From positions 1-17,253 of the forward strand of contig CAJWTA010000018.1 in the NCBI GenBank assembly GCA_913046805.1: a stretch of 17,253 nt of DNA. The letters run 5' to 3'. The stretch is from an uncultured Fidelibacterota bacterium (GTDB lineage Bacteria > Marinisomatota > Marinisomatia > Marinisomatales > TCS55). Position 1 is the stretch's first letter, and the number at the start of each line of letters is the position of its first letter. The position numbers and the translations under genes were made by a program. This document shows, piece after piece, positions 7,078-14,958 of this stretch. The notes beneath the pieces are model-generated. The model did not search any database. It was given only the letters and a program-made list of their open reading frames with translations, and was not told the origin of the DNA.

Positions 7078-8127
7078 TTATAATATTTTGATTAAGTTAG
7101 AAGAGGGGTTTGTTATTCTTCCAATGATAGTACTTTTGATTTCTGAAATGGAATTTATATTCTTTACATAGTCTTCAGCTTGGTCGGAGGGAATGGATAT
7201 TAATAGCCCCCCTGAAGTCTGGGCATCAGATAACATCATTTTTTGATTCATTGACAATGTTTTAGAAAAATTACAAAACTTGGATATATATTCGTAATTT
7301 CGTTTTGATCCGGAAGGAATAAAGCCGTTTTTAGCTAGCTCCTCAGTGCCTGAGAAAAACGAAACATTGCTAAATTCTACTTCAGCGGATACCCCGCTAG
7401 ATTTACACAGCTCAACTAAGTGGCCAAGAAGGCCATAGCCTGTTACATCGGTTGCTGCATTTACTTCGTATTGATTCATGATTTTTGCAGCATCCTTGTT
7501 TAAGGTTTTCATTGATTCTATAGCAATTTCCTCAAATTCATTCCGAACTTGACCTTTTTTAATAGCGGTAGTTATTATACCTGTTCCAAGAGGCTTTGTT
7601 AGAATCAAGCTATCACCAGCAAGTGAACCCGAGTTACGAATGAGTTTATCTTCAAATACTTCCCCGTTTACTACCAGACCATACTTTGGTTCTTTGTCGT
7701 CGATTGAATGACCGCCAAGAATGGGTATTCCTGCCTCATTTGTTTTATCAGAGCCGCCTTTAAGTATTTCTATCGCAATGTCTTTGGATAGCTCATTGAT
7801 AGGAAAACCAAATATATTTAACGCGAACGTAGGTGTTGCACCCATTGCATATATGTCTGATAAAGCATTTGCCGCAGCGATTTGTCCAAATATATATGGG
7901 TCATCAACAACTGGTGTAAAAAAATCAACGGTTTGAACCAAAAGTTTACCATTAGAAATTTTTACAACTGCAGCATCATCGCTCTCATTAAAACTAACGA
8001 CAGTGTTTTTATAATCTTTATTTTTTACGCCACTCAAAACTTGAGCGAGGTCCTCAGGACCAATTTTACATGCTCATCCAGCGCCATGGGAATAATGCGT
8101 AAGCTTTATTTTTTCTTTTTTTTCCAT
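7078..8127 (-). CDS. selD: SelD, selenophosphate synthase, with in-frame TGA read as selenocysteine
   Basis: Makes selenophosphate from selenide and ATP, the selenium donor for selenocysteine and selenouridine. Read from ATG 8127-8125 the gene encodes 349 residues (E. coli SelD has 347). Codon 18 is TGA (8076-8074), within HGAGUACKIG. This is exactly the place of the catalytic Cys17 in E. coli (HGAGCGCKI), so TGA is read as selenocysteine, as known in other SelD proteins such as that of Haemophilus influenzae. Further motifs are DDAAVV (about 50-55), GGHSIDD (138-144), DVTGYGLLGHL (227-237) and QTSGGLL. A naive reading starts at TTG 8037 and loses the catalytic loop. ATG 8127 is the only ATG before an in-frame stop at 8169-8167; it has no clear Shine-Dalgarno sequence. 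The gene lies 89 nt upstream of the suf regulator. Confidence 0.93.
8035..8076 (-). promoter_or_regulatory. Candidate bacterial SECIS element following the selD TGA
   Basis: Downstream of the TGA (8076-8074), the mRNA can form a 5-bp hairpin GGUCC-UGA-GGACC (8061-8049). A lower helix can pair AAAAUU (8067-8062) with AA-UUUU (8042-8036, one bulged G), leaving a 6-nt bulge. The apical loop begins 17 nt after the TGA and has G at its second position, which fits the loose bacterial SECIS model. Folding was done by eye and no energy was computed. Confidence 0.5.
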
Positions 8128-8277
8128 AATAAAATTTAATGAAAAGATTACGCTTTTCAGAGCAGCTTAAAAATAAAAAAAAATTCACAATAGATTGTTT
8201 TAAGATTTAATAGATATTTAAATTAAATGCTATAATTTTTGATTAATTTTATACACACATCATTCAAAGAAAGATAA
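8128..8277. other. Divergent intergenic region between selD and korA
   Basis: The largest gene-free stretch in the window (150 bp), very AT-rich, with long A/T runs around 8170-8184. It must hold the start signals of selD (leftward) and of the korA-korB-fumC operon (rightward). The rightward promoter is convincing and listed separately. For selD I could not find a good -35/-10 pair on the minus strand. No repeat, RNA gene or small ORF was seen. Confidence 0.6.
8207..8236 (+). promoter_or_regulatory. Extended -10 promoter of the korA-korB-fumC operon
   Basis: A perfect TATAAT (8231-8236) is preceded by TGC, making an extended -10 (TGnTATAAT). A weak -35, TTAATA (8207-8212, 4 of 6 matches), lies 18 nt upstream. 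Transcription would start near 8243, leaving about 35 nt of leader before korA ATG 8278. Confidence 0.55.
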
Positions 8278-10122
8278 ATGAGTAAGAATACACAAGAACT
8301 TCAAGAAGCAGTCATTCGTTTTGCAGGAGATTCAGGCGATGGGATGCAGTTAACTGGTGGACGGTTTACTGCAACCACTGGAGTGTTTGGCAATGACCTA
8401 AGTACATTTCCAGATTTTCCTGCTGAAATTAGAGCACCCGCCGGTTCTTTGGCAGGTGTCAGTGCCTTTCAAATTAAATTTAGCTCGAAGGATATTCACA
8501 CTCCAGGTGATTCTCCAAATGTTTTGGTTGCAATGAATCCAGCGGCGTTGAAAATGCATCAATCAGATGTAGCACCTGGTGGAATAATTATTTGTAATGA
8601 AAACGCATTTAATCCTAAAAATTTAAAATTAGCCGGTTATGAAACCAACCCACTTGAAGATAAAACTCTTGAAGATTATTATACGGTGTATAGCATTGAA
8701 ATGGGTAAAATGGTATCGCTTGCATGTGAAGACCTCAACCTTCCTTCGAAAACTGTTGAGAGGACAAAAAACTTTTTTGCCTTGGGTCTGCTGTTTTGGA
8801 TTTACGATCGTCCAACGCAACCAACTATAGACTGGCTAGGTGTTAAGTTTGCAAAAAAACCAGAACTAATAGAAGCTAACGTTCGCGCGATGAATGCTGG
8901 ATACAATTTTGGTGAAACAACGGAGATTTTTACCACTCGGTACACAGTCAACAAAGCAAAGCTTCCTAAAGGAAAGTATAGAAATGTAGTTGGTAACTAT
9001 GCACTATCATTGGGATTGGCTGCAGCAGCTGAAAGATCTAAACTTGAAATTTTTTTGGGCAGCTATCCAATTACTCCTGCTAGTGATATTTTGCATACCT
9101 TATCTGCATGGAAACATCTAGGTATTAAAACATTCCAAGCGGAAGACGAAATCGCAGGAATAACTTCATCTTTAGGTGCAGCATTTTCTGGAGACTTGGC
9201 AATTACCACAACATCTGGTCCTGGCATAGCATTGAAAGGCGAAGCTTTGGGTCTTGCTGTTATAGCAGAATTACCGCTCGTTATAATTAATGTTCAGCGT
9301 GGAGGTCCAAGCACAGGGCTACCAACTAAAACAGAACAATCCGATTTGTTGCAAGCTTTGTATGGTAGAAATGGCGAGGCTCCTATGCCTGTCATTGCTT
9401 CATCAACTCCAGGCGATTGTTTTTATGTAGCGTACGAAGCATGTAGAATTGCTATAAAATATATGACTCCTGTAATGTTACTTACTGATGGATATCTTGC
9501 TAATGGATCTGAGCCATGGCAGGTTCCAAATGTTAAAGACTTACCGGAGATAGATGTGAAATTTGCTAACAAAAATGTAAAAGTTGATAATCAATATATG
9601 CCTTATTTAAGAGAGAAATCTACTCTTGCGAGACCTTGGGCAATTCCTGGTACGCCAGGCTTAGAGCATCGTATTGGAGGTTTGGAAAAAGAAGATGTAA
9701 CAGGAAATGTTAGTTATGACCCAGAAAATCATCATCACATGGTCTTAACACGAGCTAAAAAAGTTTCAAAAATTTCCCAGGAAATTGAAAAAACCGAAGT
9801 CTTCGGTGAGAAAAGTGGAGATCTTTTAATTCTTGCTTGGGGTGGTACCATGGGTGCTTGCCGTTCAGCTGCAGAATCTTTAATCAGTGATGGATTTAAG
9901 ATCGGCCATGTTCATTTAAGATGGATAAATCCTCTGCCTGATGATTTAGGCGAAATATGCATAAAATTTAAAAAAGTTTTAATTCCTGAAATTAATTCAG
10001 GTCAATTGATTAAATTAATTAGATCGGAGTATCTTATTGATGCGAAAGGTCTTAATCAGGTTTACGGTAAGCCAATAAGCGCTTCAGATATTTATGAAAC
10101 AGTCAAAGAGATGATAGGTTAA
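8278..10122 (+). CDS. korA: 2-oxoacid:ferredoxin oxidoreductase, fused gamma-alpha subunit (KorA)
   Basis: One subunit of a CoA-dependent 2-oxoacid:ferredoxin oxidoreductase, most likely 2-oxoglutarate to succinyl-CoA. Its 614 residues combine a gamma domain (about 10-200; FAGDSGDGMQLTGG at 15-28) with an alpha (pyrimidine-binding) domain from about 238. The alpha domain shows SYPITPASD (262-270), QAEDEIAG and QRGGPSTGLPTKTEQSDLL (340-358). The C-terminal part (about 520-614) is the extra alpha-subunit domain seen in this family. This fused type pairs with a separate beta subunit, which follows after 5 nt. In its lineage it probably replaces or complements 2-oxoglutarate dehydrogenase. The ATG is preceded directly by an in-frame TAA, which fixes the start. 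Pyruvate or branched-chain oxoacid use cannot be excluded from the sequence. Confidence 0.93.
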   Translation: MSKNTQELQEAVIRFAGDSGDGMQLTGGRFTATTGVFGNDLSTFPDFPAEIRAPAGSLAGVSAFQIKFSSKDIHTPGDSPNVLVAMNPAALKMHQSDVAPGGIIICNENAFNPKNLKLAGYETNPLEDKTLEDYYTVYSIEMGKMVSLACEDLNLPSKTVERTKNFFALGLLFWIYDRPTQPTIDWLGVKFAKKPELIEANVRAMNAGYNFGETTEIFTTRYTVNKAKLPKGKYRNVVGNYALSLGLAAAAERSKLEIFLGSYPITPASDILHTLSAWKHLGIKTFQAEDEIAGITSSLGAAFSGDLAITTTSGPGIALKGEALGLAVIAELPLVIINVQRGGPSTGLPTKTEQSDLLQALYGRNGEAPMPVIASSTPGDCFYVAYEACRIAIKYMTPVMLLTDGYLANGSEPWQVPNVKDLPEIDVKFANKNVKVDNQYMPYLREKSTLARPWAIPGTPGLEHRIGGLEKEDVTGNVSYDPENHHHMVLTRAKKVSKISQEIEKTEVFGEKSGDLLILAWGGTMGACRSAAESLISDGFKIGHVHLRWINPLPDDLGEICIKFKKVLIPEINSGQLIKLIRSEYLIDAKGLNQVYGKPISASDIYETVKEMIG

Positions 10123-10127
10123 ATACA

Positions 10128-11354
10128 ATGGCAGATTCAAAAACAAAATCAACTCAAGAGCAAAGTCCTGAGGAAATACTAGCAACAGTAGTTAATCATG
10201 CGCTGGATGGTAATGATGGACCGTTAAATGCTTTAGATAATAAAGTTATCAAAGCTAAGGCCAAGGCATTAATAGTTAAAATAAATAAAGGAGCTGCTGA
10301 TAGACCCGATATGCCCGCAGAGGGCATTCAAACTGAAGCAGTCAAATCAAAACCGGCTGCTTACACCCGAAAAGACTTCACGTCTGATCAATCAGTTAGA
10401 TGGTGTCCAGGGTGCGGTGATTATGCTATTCTTGCTCAAACACAAAAAGTTTTTCCTGATTTAGGGAGAAAAAAAGAGGAATTCGTGTTCATATCAGGAA
10501 TTGGTTGCTCTAGTAGATTTCCTTATTACATGGACACCTATGGATTTCATACTATCCATGGAAGAGCCGCAGCAATTGCTAGCGGAGTCAAAATTTCTAA
10601 GCCAGAATTATCTGTATGGGTGGTAACAGGGGATGGTGACGGTCTTTCAATAGGCGGCAATCATACGATTCATATGTTAAGAAGAAATTTAGATTTGAAC
10701 GTAATGTTGTTCAATAATCGAATTTATGGTTTAACAAAAGGACAATACTCCCCCACTTCTGAAGTAGGTAAGGTTACTAAGTCTACACCGATGGGTTCTT
10801 TAGACATTCCCTTTAACCCTTTATCTCTTGCGCTAGGTGCCGGATCAACTTTTGTTGCGAGAACGATTGACAAAGAAACTAAACATCTTCAGTCAATGAT
10901 TAAAGAATCTTATGATCACAAAGGCACCTCTTTTTTAGAGATATATCAGAATTGTAATATTTTTAATGATGGTGCATTCTCTCCATTGACTGACCGAGAT
11001 ACCAAGCTAGATAATGTGCTCTTACTTGAAAATGGTAAGCCCTTAGTTTTTGGACAAGAACAATCTCGGGGAATTCGTCTCGATGGCAACAAACCTGTAA
11101 TTGTTGAACTTGGCAAGGATTGGAGTGAGAGCGATTTACTTGTGCATGACTCTTCTGATTATGTGATAGCGTCGCTACTTGCAAATATGACATACTTACC
11201 AGATTTTCCAGACCCACTTGGTGTATTTTATAAAATTGATACACCAACATATGAAGATATGGTCGTAGATCAGATTGAGGGTGCTGTTAAATTGAAACCC
11301 AAAGCCAGTGTACAAAGCATTTTAGACTCTGGCGACACTTGGGAAGTGAAATAA
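10128..11354 (+). CDS. korB: 2-oxoacid:ferredoxin oxidoreductase beta subunit (KorB), with long N-terminal extension
   Basis: The thiamine-diphosphate-binding partner of KorA. The core runs from about residue 84: RWCPGCGDYAILAQ (91-104), SGIGCSSR (123-130), the TPP/Mg motif GDGDGLSIGGNH (168-179), FNNRIYGLTKGQYSPT (195-210) and FLEIYQNCNIFNDG (269-282). At 408 residues it is about 60-70 longer than usual for the type, because of a charged, probably helical N-terminal segment (1-75) that I cannot match to a known domain. An internal ATG at 10314 would give 346 residues, the usual length. ATG 10128 is still preferred because it lies 5 nt after the korA stop and the whole extension is open. No ferredoxin gene is nearby. 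fumC follows after 9 nt. Confidence 0.93.
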   Translation: MADSKTKSTQEQSPEEILATVVNHALDGNDGPLNALDNKVIKAKAKALIVKINKGAADRPDMPAEGIQTEAVKSKPAAYTRKDFTSDQSVRWCPGCGDYAILAQTQKVFPDLGRKKEEFVFISGIGCSSRFPYYMDTYGFHTIHGRAAAIASGVKISKPELSVWVVTGDGDGLSIGGNHTIHMLRRNLDLNVMLFNNRIYGLTKGQYSPTSEVGKVTKSTPMGSLDIPFNPLSLALGAGSTFVARTIDKETKHLQSMIKESYDHKGTSFLEIYQNCNIFNDGAFSPLTDRDTKLDNVLLLENGKPLVFGQEQSRGIRLDGNKPVIVELGKDWSESDLLVHDSSDYVIASLLANMTYLPDFPDPLGVFYKIDTPTYEDMVVDQIEGAVKLKPKASVQSILDSGDTWEVK

Positions 11355-11363
11355 GAACAAACT

Positions 11364-12758
11364 TTGAGTAGTCGAACTGAAAAAGATAGTATGGGTAGCC
11401 TTGAAGTGCCTAACGATAGGTACTATGGAGCTCAAACTCAACGATCTTTGCAAAACTTCAAAATTGGAAATGAACATTTTCAGCGAGAACTGATCAGAGC
11501 ATACGGTATACTGAAGAAAGCTGCAGCTACAACGAATGAATTCGCAGGTAGGTTGGATGTGAAAATTTCAAAAGCAATAATTGATTCAGCGAATGAGGTA
11601 ATAGAAGGTAAGTTGGATGATCATTTTCCTTTGGTTGTTTGGCAGACAGGTTCTGGCACTCAATCAAATATGAATTTCAATGAGGTAATTGCTAACCGTG
11701 CGATTGAGATTTTAGGGGGTCAGATCGGAAGCAAGGACCCCGTTCATCCCAATGATCATGTAAACATGTGTCAATCAACCAATGACACATTTCCCACTGC
11801 AATCAATATTGCTGCATCTGAAATGGTCACTAATGAGCTATTACCCGAACTTCGAAAACTTCATACATCTTTTCAAAATAAAGCCAATGAATTTGATTCA
11901 ATTATCAAGCTTGGTAGAACCCATTTACAGGACGCAACACCTCTAAGCTTAGGTCAAGAATTTTCGGGTTATGCATCTGCAATAAAAAATAACATGAGCC
12001 GCATCGAATCCTCATTAGGTCTATGTTTAGAACTACCTATGGGAGGAACTGCAGTGGGAACTGGTATTAATTCCTTTGTTGGTTTTGCTGAGAATGTAGC
12101 AGGAGAGATCGCTAAAATAACCGGTCTCCCGTTCAAAACTGCTTCAAATAAGTTTGAAGCGTTAGCTGCTCAAGATTGCATTGTTGAGTTGTCTGGATCC
12201 CTCAAAACACTTTCAGTTTCTTTGTTTAAAATTGCAAATGACATTAGATGGCTTGCTAGTGGCCCACGATCAGGTATTGGTGAACTTATAATTCCCTCAA
12301 ACGAACCAGGCTCGTCAATAATGCCGGGAAAAGTTAATCCAACTCAATGTGAAGCAATGACAATGGTATGTACGCAAGTCATGGGTAATGATTTGACAAT
12401 ATCGTTTGCAGGGTCAGGAGGAAATTTTGAACTAAATGTTTACAGGCCAGTTATTGCCTATAACATCATCCAATCGATTCGTCTTTTAAATGATGCATGT
12501 AGTTCTTTTCGAAAGCACTGTGTAGATGGAATCGCAGCAAATGAACAAAATATTAAATCAAATTTATACAATTCGCTTATGCTCGTCACTGCTTTAAATC
12601 CACATATCGGATACGACAAAGCTGCTAAAGTTGCAAAAAAAGCACATGATGATAATACATCGCTTAAGGATGCAATAATAGAATTAGGCTATATGTCGGG
12701 CGAAGATTTTGATAAATTAGTAGATCCAAAAAAAATGATTAACCCTTCCAAGAAATAG
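11364..12758 (+). CDS. fumC: Class II fumarase (fumarate hydratase), TTG start
   Basis: Converts fumarate and L-malate into each other without an Fe-S cluster. At 464 residues it is standard. Motifs: [17 protein letters not shown] (97-113), [17 protein letters not shown] (130-146), [11 protein letters not shown] (184-194) with the acid/base H187, and the superfamily signature [11 protein letters not shown] (316-326) with the catalytic serine at 317/318. It can be told from aspartase or argininosuccinate lyase by these fumarase-type contexts. Start choice: an in-frame TAA (the korB stop, 11352-11354) closes the frame upstream, and the conserved RTEKDSMG near the N-terminus is kept only by TTG 11364; the first ATG (11391) would remove it. 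The gene follows korB by 9 nt, so oxoglutarate oxidation and fumarate hydration appear co-expressed. Confidence 0.95.
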   Translation: MSSRTEKDSMGSLEVPNDRYYGAQTQRSLQNFKIGNEHFQRELIRAYGILKKAAATTNEFAGRLDVKISKAIIDSANEVIEGKLDDHFPLVVWQTGSGTQSNMNFNEVIANRAIEILGGQIGSKDPVHPNDHVNMCQSTNDTFPTAINIAASEMVTNELLPELRKLHTSFQNKANEFDSIIKLGRTHLQDATPLSLGQEFSGYASAIKNNMSRIESSLGLCLELPMGGTAVGTGINSFVGFAENVAGEIAKITGLPFKTASNKFEALAAQDCIVELSGSLKTLSVSLFKIANDIRWLASGPRSGIGELIIPSNEPGSSIMPGKVNPTQCEAMTMVCTQVMGNDLTISFAGSGGNFELNVYRPVIAYNIIQSIRLLNDACSSFRKHCVDGIAANEQNIKSNLYNSLMLVTALNPHIGYDKAAKVAKKAHDDNTSLKDAIIELGYMSGEDFDKLVDPKKMINPSKK

Positions 12759-12834
12759 TTTTTGATTAGAGACAGTCATCGATCACATTATATTTTTTGT
12801 TTCAACTTTTTTAAACCATATCAATAACTAAAAT

Positions 12835-14958
12835 ATGATCTCTCTTGAGCTTATCCTCAAATATTTAAAAGCAGCGATGGTTGTTTCTATATTGGGAGCA
12901 ATCAGCGTTATCGCTTTTGTTTTTTACTTAGCGCAAAATCTTCCATCACTTGATCAATTAGAAAATTATGACCCAGATCTAATCACTAGAATCTATTCTG
13001 CTGATGGAGAGATCCTAGATGAATTATTTTTTGAAAAAAGAATCTTTGTTAGCCTAGATCAGATACCAAATAATATGAAAAATGCCGTAATAGCGTCAGA
13101 AGACAGAAGGTTTTATAATCATTGGGGAATTGATTCAAAAAGTATATTAAGGGCAATAGTTATAAATATTATAAATCTTGGCTATGAACAAGGGTTCAGC
13201 TCCTTAACCCAACAAGTCGCCCGAACACTTTATGATACTATTGGCTTTAAAAAAACCATTACTCGAAAAATTAAAGAAATCATTACTGCCATTCAAATTG
13301 AAAGAACATATACTAAAGACGAAATTCTTGAAATGTATCTTAACAATGTTCACTTTGGACATGGTACTTATGGAGTTCAGGTTGCTGCAAAAAGATATTT
13401 TAAAAAAGATGTTTCATTGTTAACACTGGGCGAAAGTGCGATGTTGGTTGGTATTTTACCAGCTCCTGCTAGATTTTCACCAATCACACATCCAGAGCGA
13501 GCACATTACAAAAGAAACGTTGTATTGCGAGTGATGCGAGATGAAAAATTTATTAATAAGGACATGTTTTTAGAAGCAAGGGCAATCGAGAGAGAGAACG
13601 TAACCATTAATCAAGCTAAAGGTGTTGCGCCTTATTTTACGGAATATGTTAGAAGAACAATGGAGAAAGAGGATGATAGGCTTGGAGTGAATATTTATAG
13701 AGATGGACTTAAGATATACACAACATTGGATTCACGACTACAGCATGTAGCAGAAGAATCTTTAATAAAGGTAATTCAGCAAAACCAAAGCAAATTGAAT
13801 AAAAGACTTTTTAGCGATGAAGAGGAATTTTCACGGTTAGCCTACCTTGGAATTTTCCCAGAGGATACTGTAAAAATGATGATGGAGGGAGATTCTGCTC
13901 TTTATAAAGACTTAAGAAATAAACTTCTTGTTCAAGGTGCAATGGTAGCCCTTGATCCAAATTCTGGAGCAATATTAGCAATGGTTGGAGGAAGACCCGA
14001 TTATCATGATCAGTATAATAGAGCTGTGCAAGCACAAAGGCAGCCAGGTTCAGTATTCAAGCCAATCGTATACACCACAGCTATAGATAACGGCTATCCC
14101 GTTACAAAGCAACTTTTAAATCAACCTTTGGTTCTAAGAGTATTGAATGCTGAAGGTGACTGGGAAAAGTGGATGCCTCGAAACTATGATGGTTCTACTA
14201 GTGGGCTAACATCTTTACGTGAGGGTATACGAAAATCGGTTAACCTGATTGCTGTCAGGGTTGTCAAAGAGCTCGTTCCGGCCTCCGAGATAAAATCTAC
14301 AGCAAAAAGAATGGGTATTACCACAGATATAAGAGCAGTTGACGCTATAGCACTTGGAACATCTGAGGTGTATCTATTAGATATGGTCAATGCATATTCA
14401 GCTTTTTCAAATAGAGGCCTTTTGAATCAACCCTTCGGAATAACTCGAGTTGAAGATCGATATGGAAATGTTATAAAAGAATATTTTCCAATACGGGAAG
14501 AGGTATTGAGAGAAGAGTCAGCATACGTCATGACATCAATGCTGCAAACAGTGCTTGATAAAGGAACCGGCGGTAGTGCGCGTTGGAAATACAACTTTTA
14601 TCATCCAGCAGGAGGAAAAACTGGAACAACTCAAAATTGGACAGATGCTTGGTTTGTAGGTTTTTCAAAACAGATTGCAGCAGGTGTGTGGATGGGAGTT
14701 GATGATCCTAGTGTAAGTCTCGGAGAAGGTCAAGATGGATCGAGAGCAGCTTTGCCAGCATGGGCAAGTTTCATGGCAGCGGCTCATGATACATTAGGTT
14801 TGAACCGCCAAAATTTTCAAAGACCTGAAGGGGTGGTGAATGTAACAATTTGCACAGTTACAAAAGATAAGCCTACAAATTTATGCTCTATTGAGACAGA
14901 AATATTTATTAAAGGGACCGAGCCTTCGCAGATCTGCAAAGTACATCGAATGAACTAA
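12835..14958 (+). CDS. Class A penicillin-binding protein (PBP1A-type), bifunctional peptidoglycan synthase
   Basis: A membrane-anchored enzyme that polymerises glycan strands and crosslinks peptides. One N-terminal transmembrane segment (about 13-33) is followed by a glycosyltransferase (GT51) domain at about 50-235, with the catalytic E89 in ASEDRRFYNHWG. The motif usually written GGSTLTQQ reads GFSSLTQQ here (120-127). The transpeptidase domain (about 365-650) has SVFK (406-409, nucleophile S406), SVN (468-470) and KTGT (595-598). The C-terminal tail (670-707) holds three cysteines in a pattern often seen in this class. At 707 residues it is short relative to E. coli PBP1a (850), lacking the large insertions. 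It starts 76 nt after fumC with no strong ribosome site, and its TAA overlaps the convergent phosphorylase gene by 4 bp. Confidence 0.95.
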   Translation: MISLELILKYLKAAMVVSILGAISVIAFVFYLAQNLPSLDQLENYDPDLITRIYSADGEILDELFFEKRIFVSLDQIPNNMKNAVIASEDRRFYNHWGIDSKSILRAIVINIINLGYEQGFSSLTQQVARTLYDTIGFKKTITRKIKEIITAIQIERTYTKDEILEMYLNNVHFGHGTYGVQVAAKRYFKKDVSLLTLGESAMLVGILPAPARFSPITHPERAHYKRNVVLRVMRDEKFINKDMFLEARAIERENVTINQAKGVAPYFTEYVRRTMEKEDDRLGVNIYRDGLKIYTTLDSRLQHVAEESLIKVIQQNQSKLNKRLFSDEEEFSRLAYLGIFPEDTVKMMMEGDSALYKDLRNKLLVQGAMVALDPNSGAILAMVGGRPDYHDQYNRAVQAQRQPGSVFKPIVYTTAIDNGYPVTKQLLNQPLVLRVLNAEGDWEKWMPRNYDGSTSGLTSLREGIRKSVNLIAVRVVKELVPASEIKSTAKRMGITTDIRAVDAIALGTSEVYLLDMVNAYSAFSNRGLLNQPFGITRVEDRYGNVIKEYFPIREEVLREESAYVMTSMLQTVLDKGTGGSARWKYNFYHPAGGKTGTTQNWTDAWFVGFSKQIAAGVWMGVDDPSVSLGEGQDGSRAALPAWASFMAAAHDTLGLNRQNFQRPEGVVNVTICTVTKDKPTNLCSIETEIFIKGTEPSQICKVHRMN

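Noticed and set aside
7045..7080. Inverted repeat after selD read as a rho-independent terminator
   Set aside because: The stem is mostly A/T, the loop is 9 nt, and on the minus strand no T-run follows; its symmetry and place fit an operator better.
7078..8127. selD as a pseudogene broken by a nonsense mutation
   Set aside because: The stop is TGA, lies exactly at the known Sec/Cys catalytic position, and the frame on both sides is intact and conserved to an ATG.
7882..8139. Plus-strand open frame opposite the 5' end of selD
   Set aside because: It is the reverse reading of the selD N-terminal region, has no recognisable product, and the minus-strand reading gives a clear SelD N-terminus.
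8162..8190. Leftward selD promoter with -35 TTGTGA (8190-8185)
   Set aside because: The position 17 nt downstream reads AGCTGC, which is not a -10 element; no good alternative was found.
12762..12794. Promoter for the PBP gene (TTGATT with CATTAT or TATATT)
   Set aside because: With an 18-nt spacer the -10 is poor (CATTAT); with the better TATATT the spacer is 21 nt. Not convincing in such AT-rich DNA.
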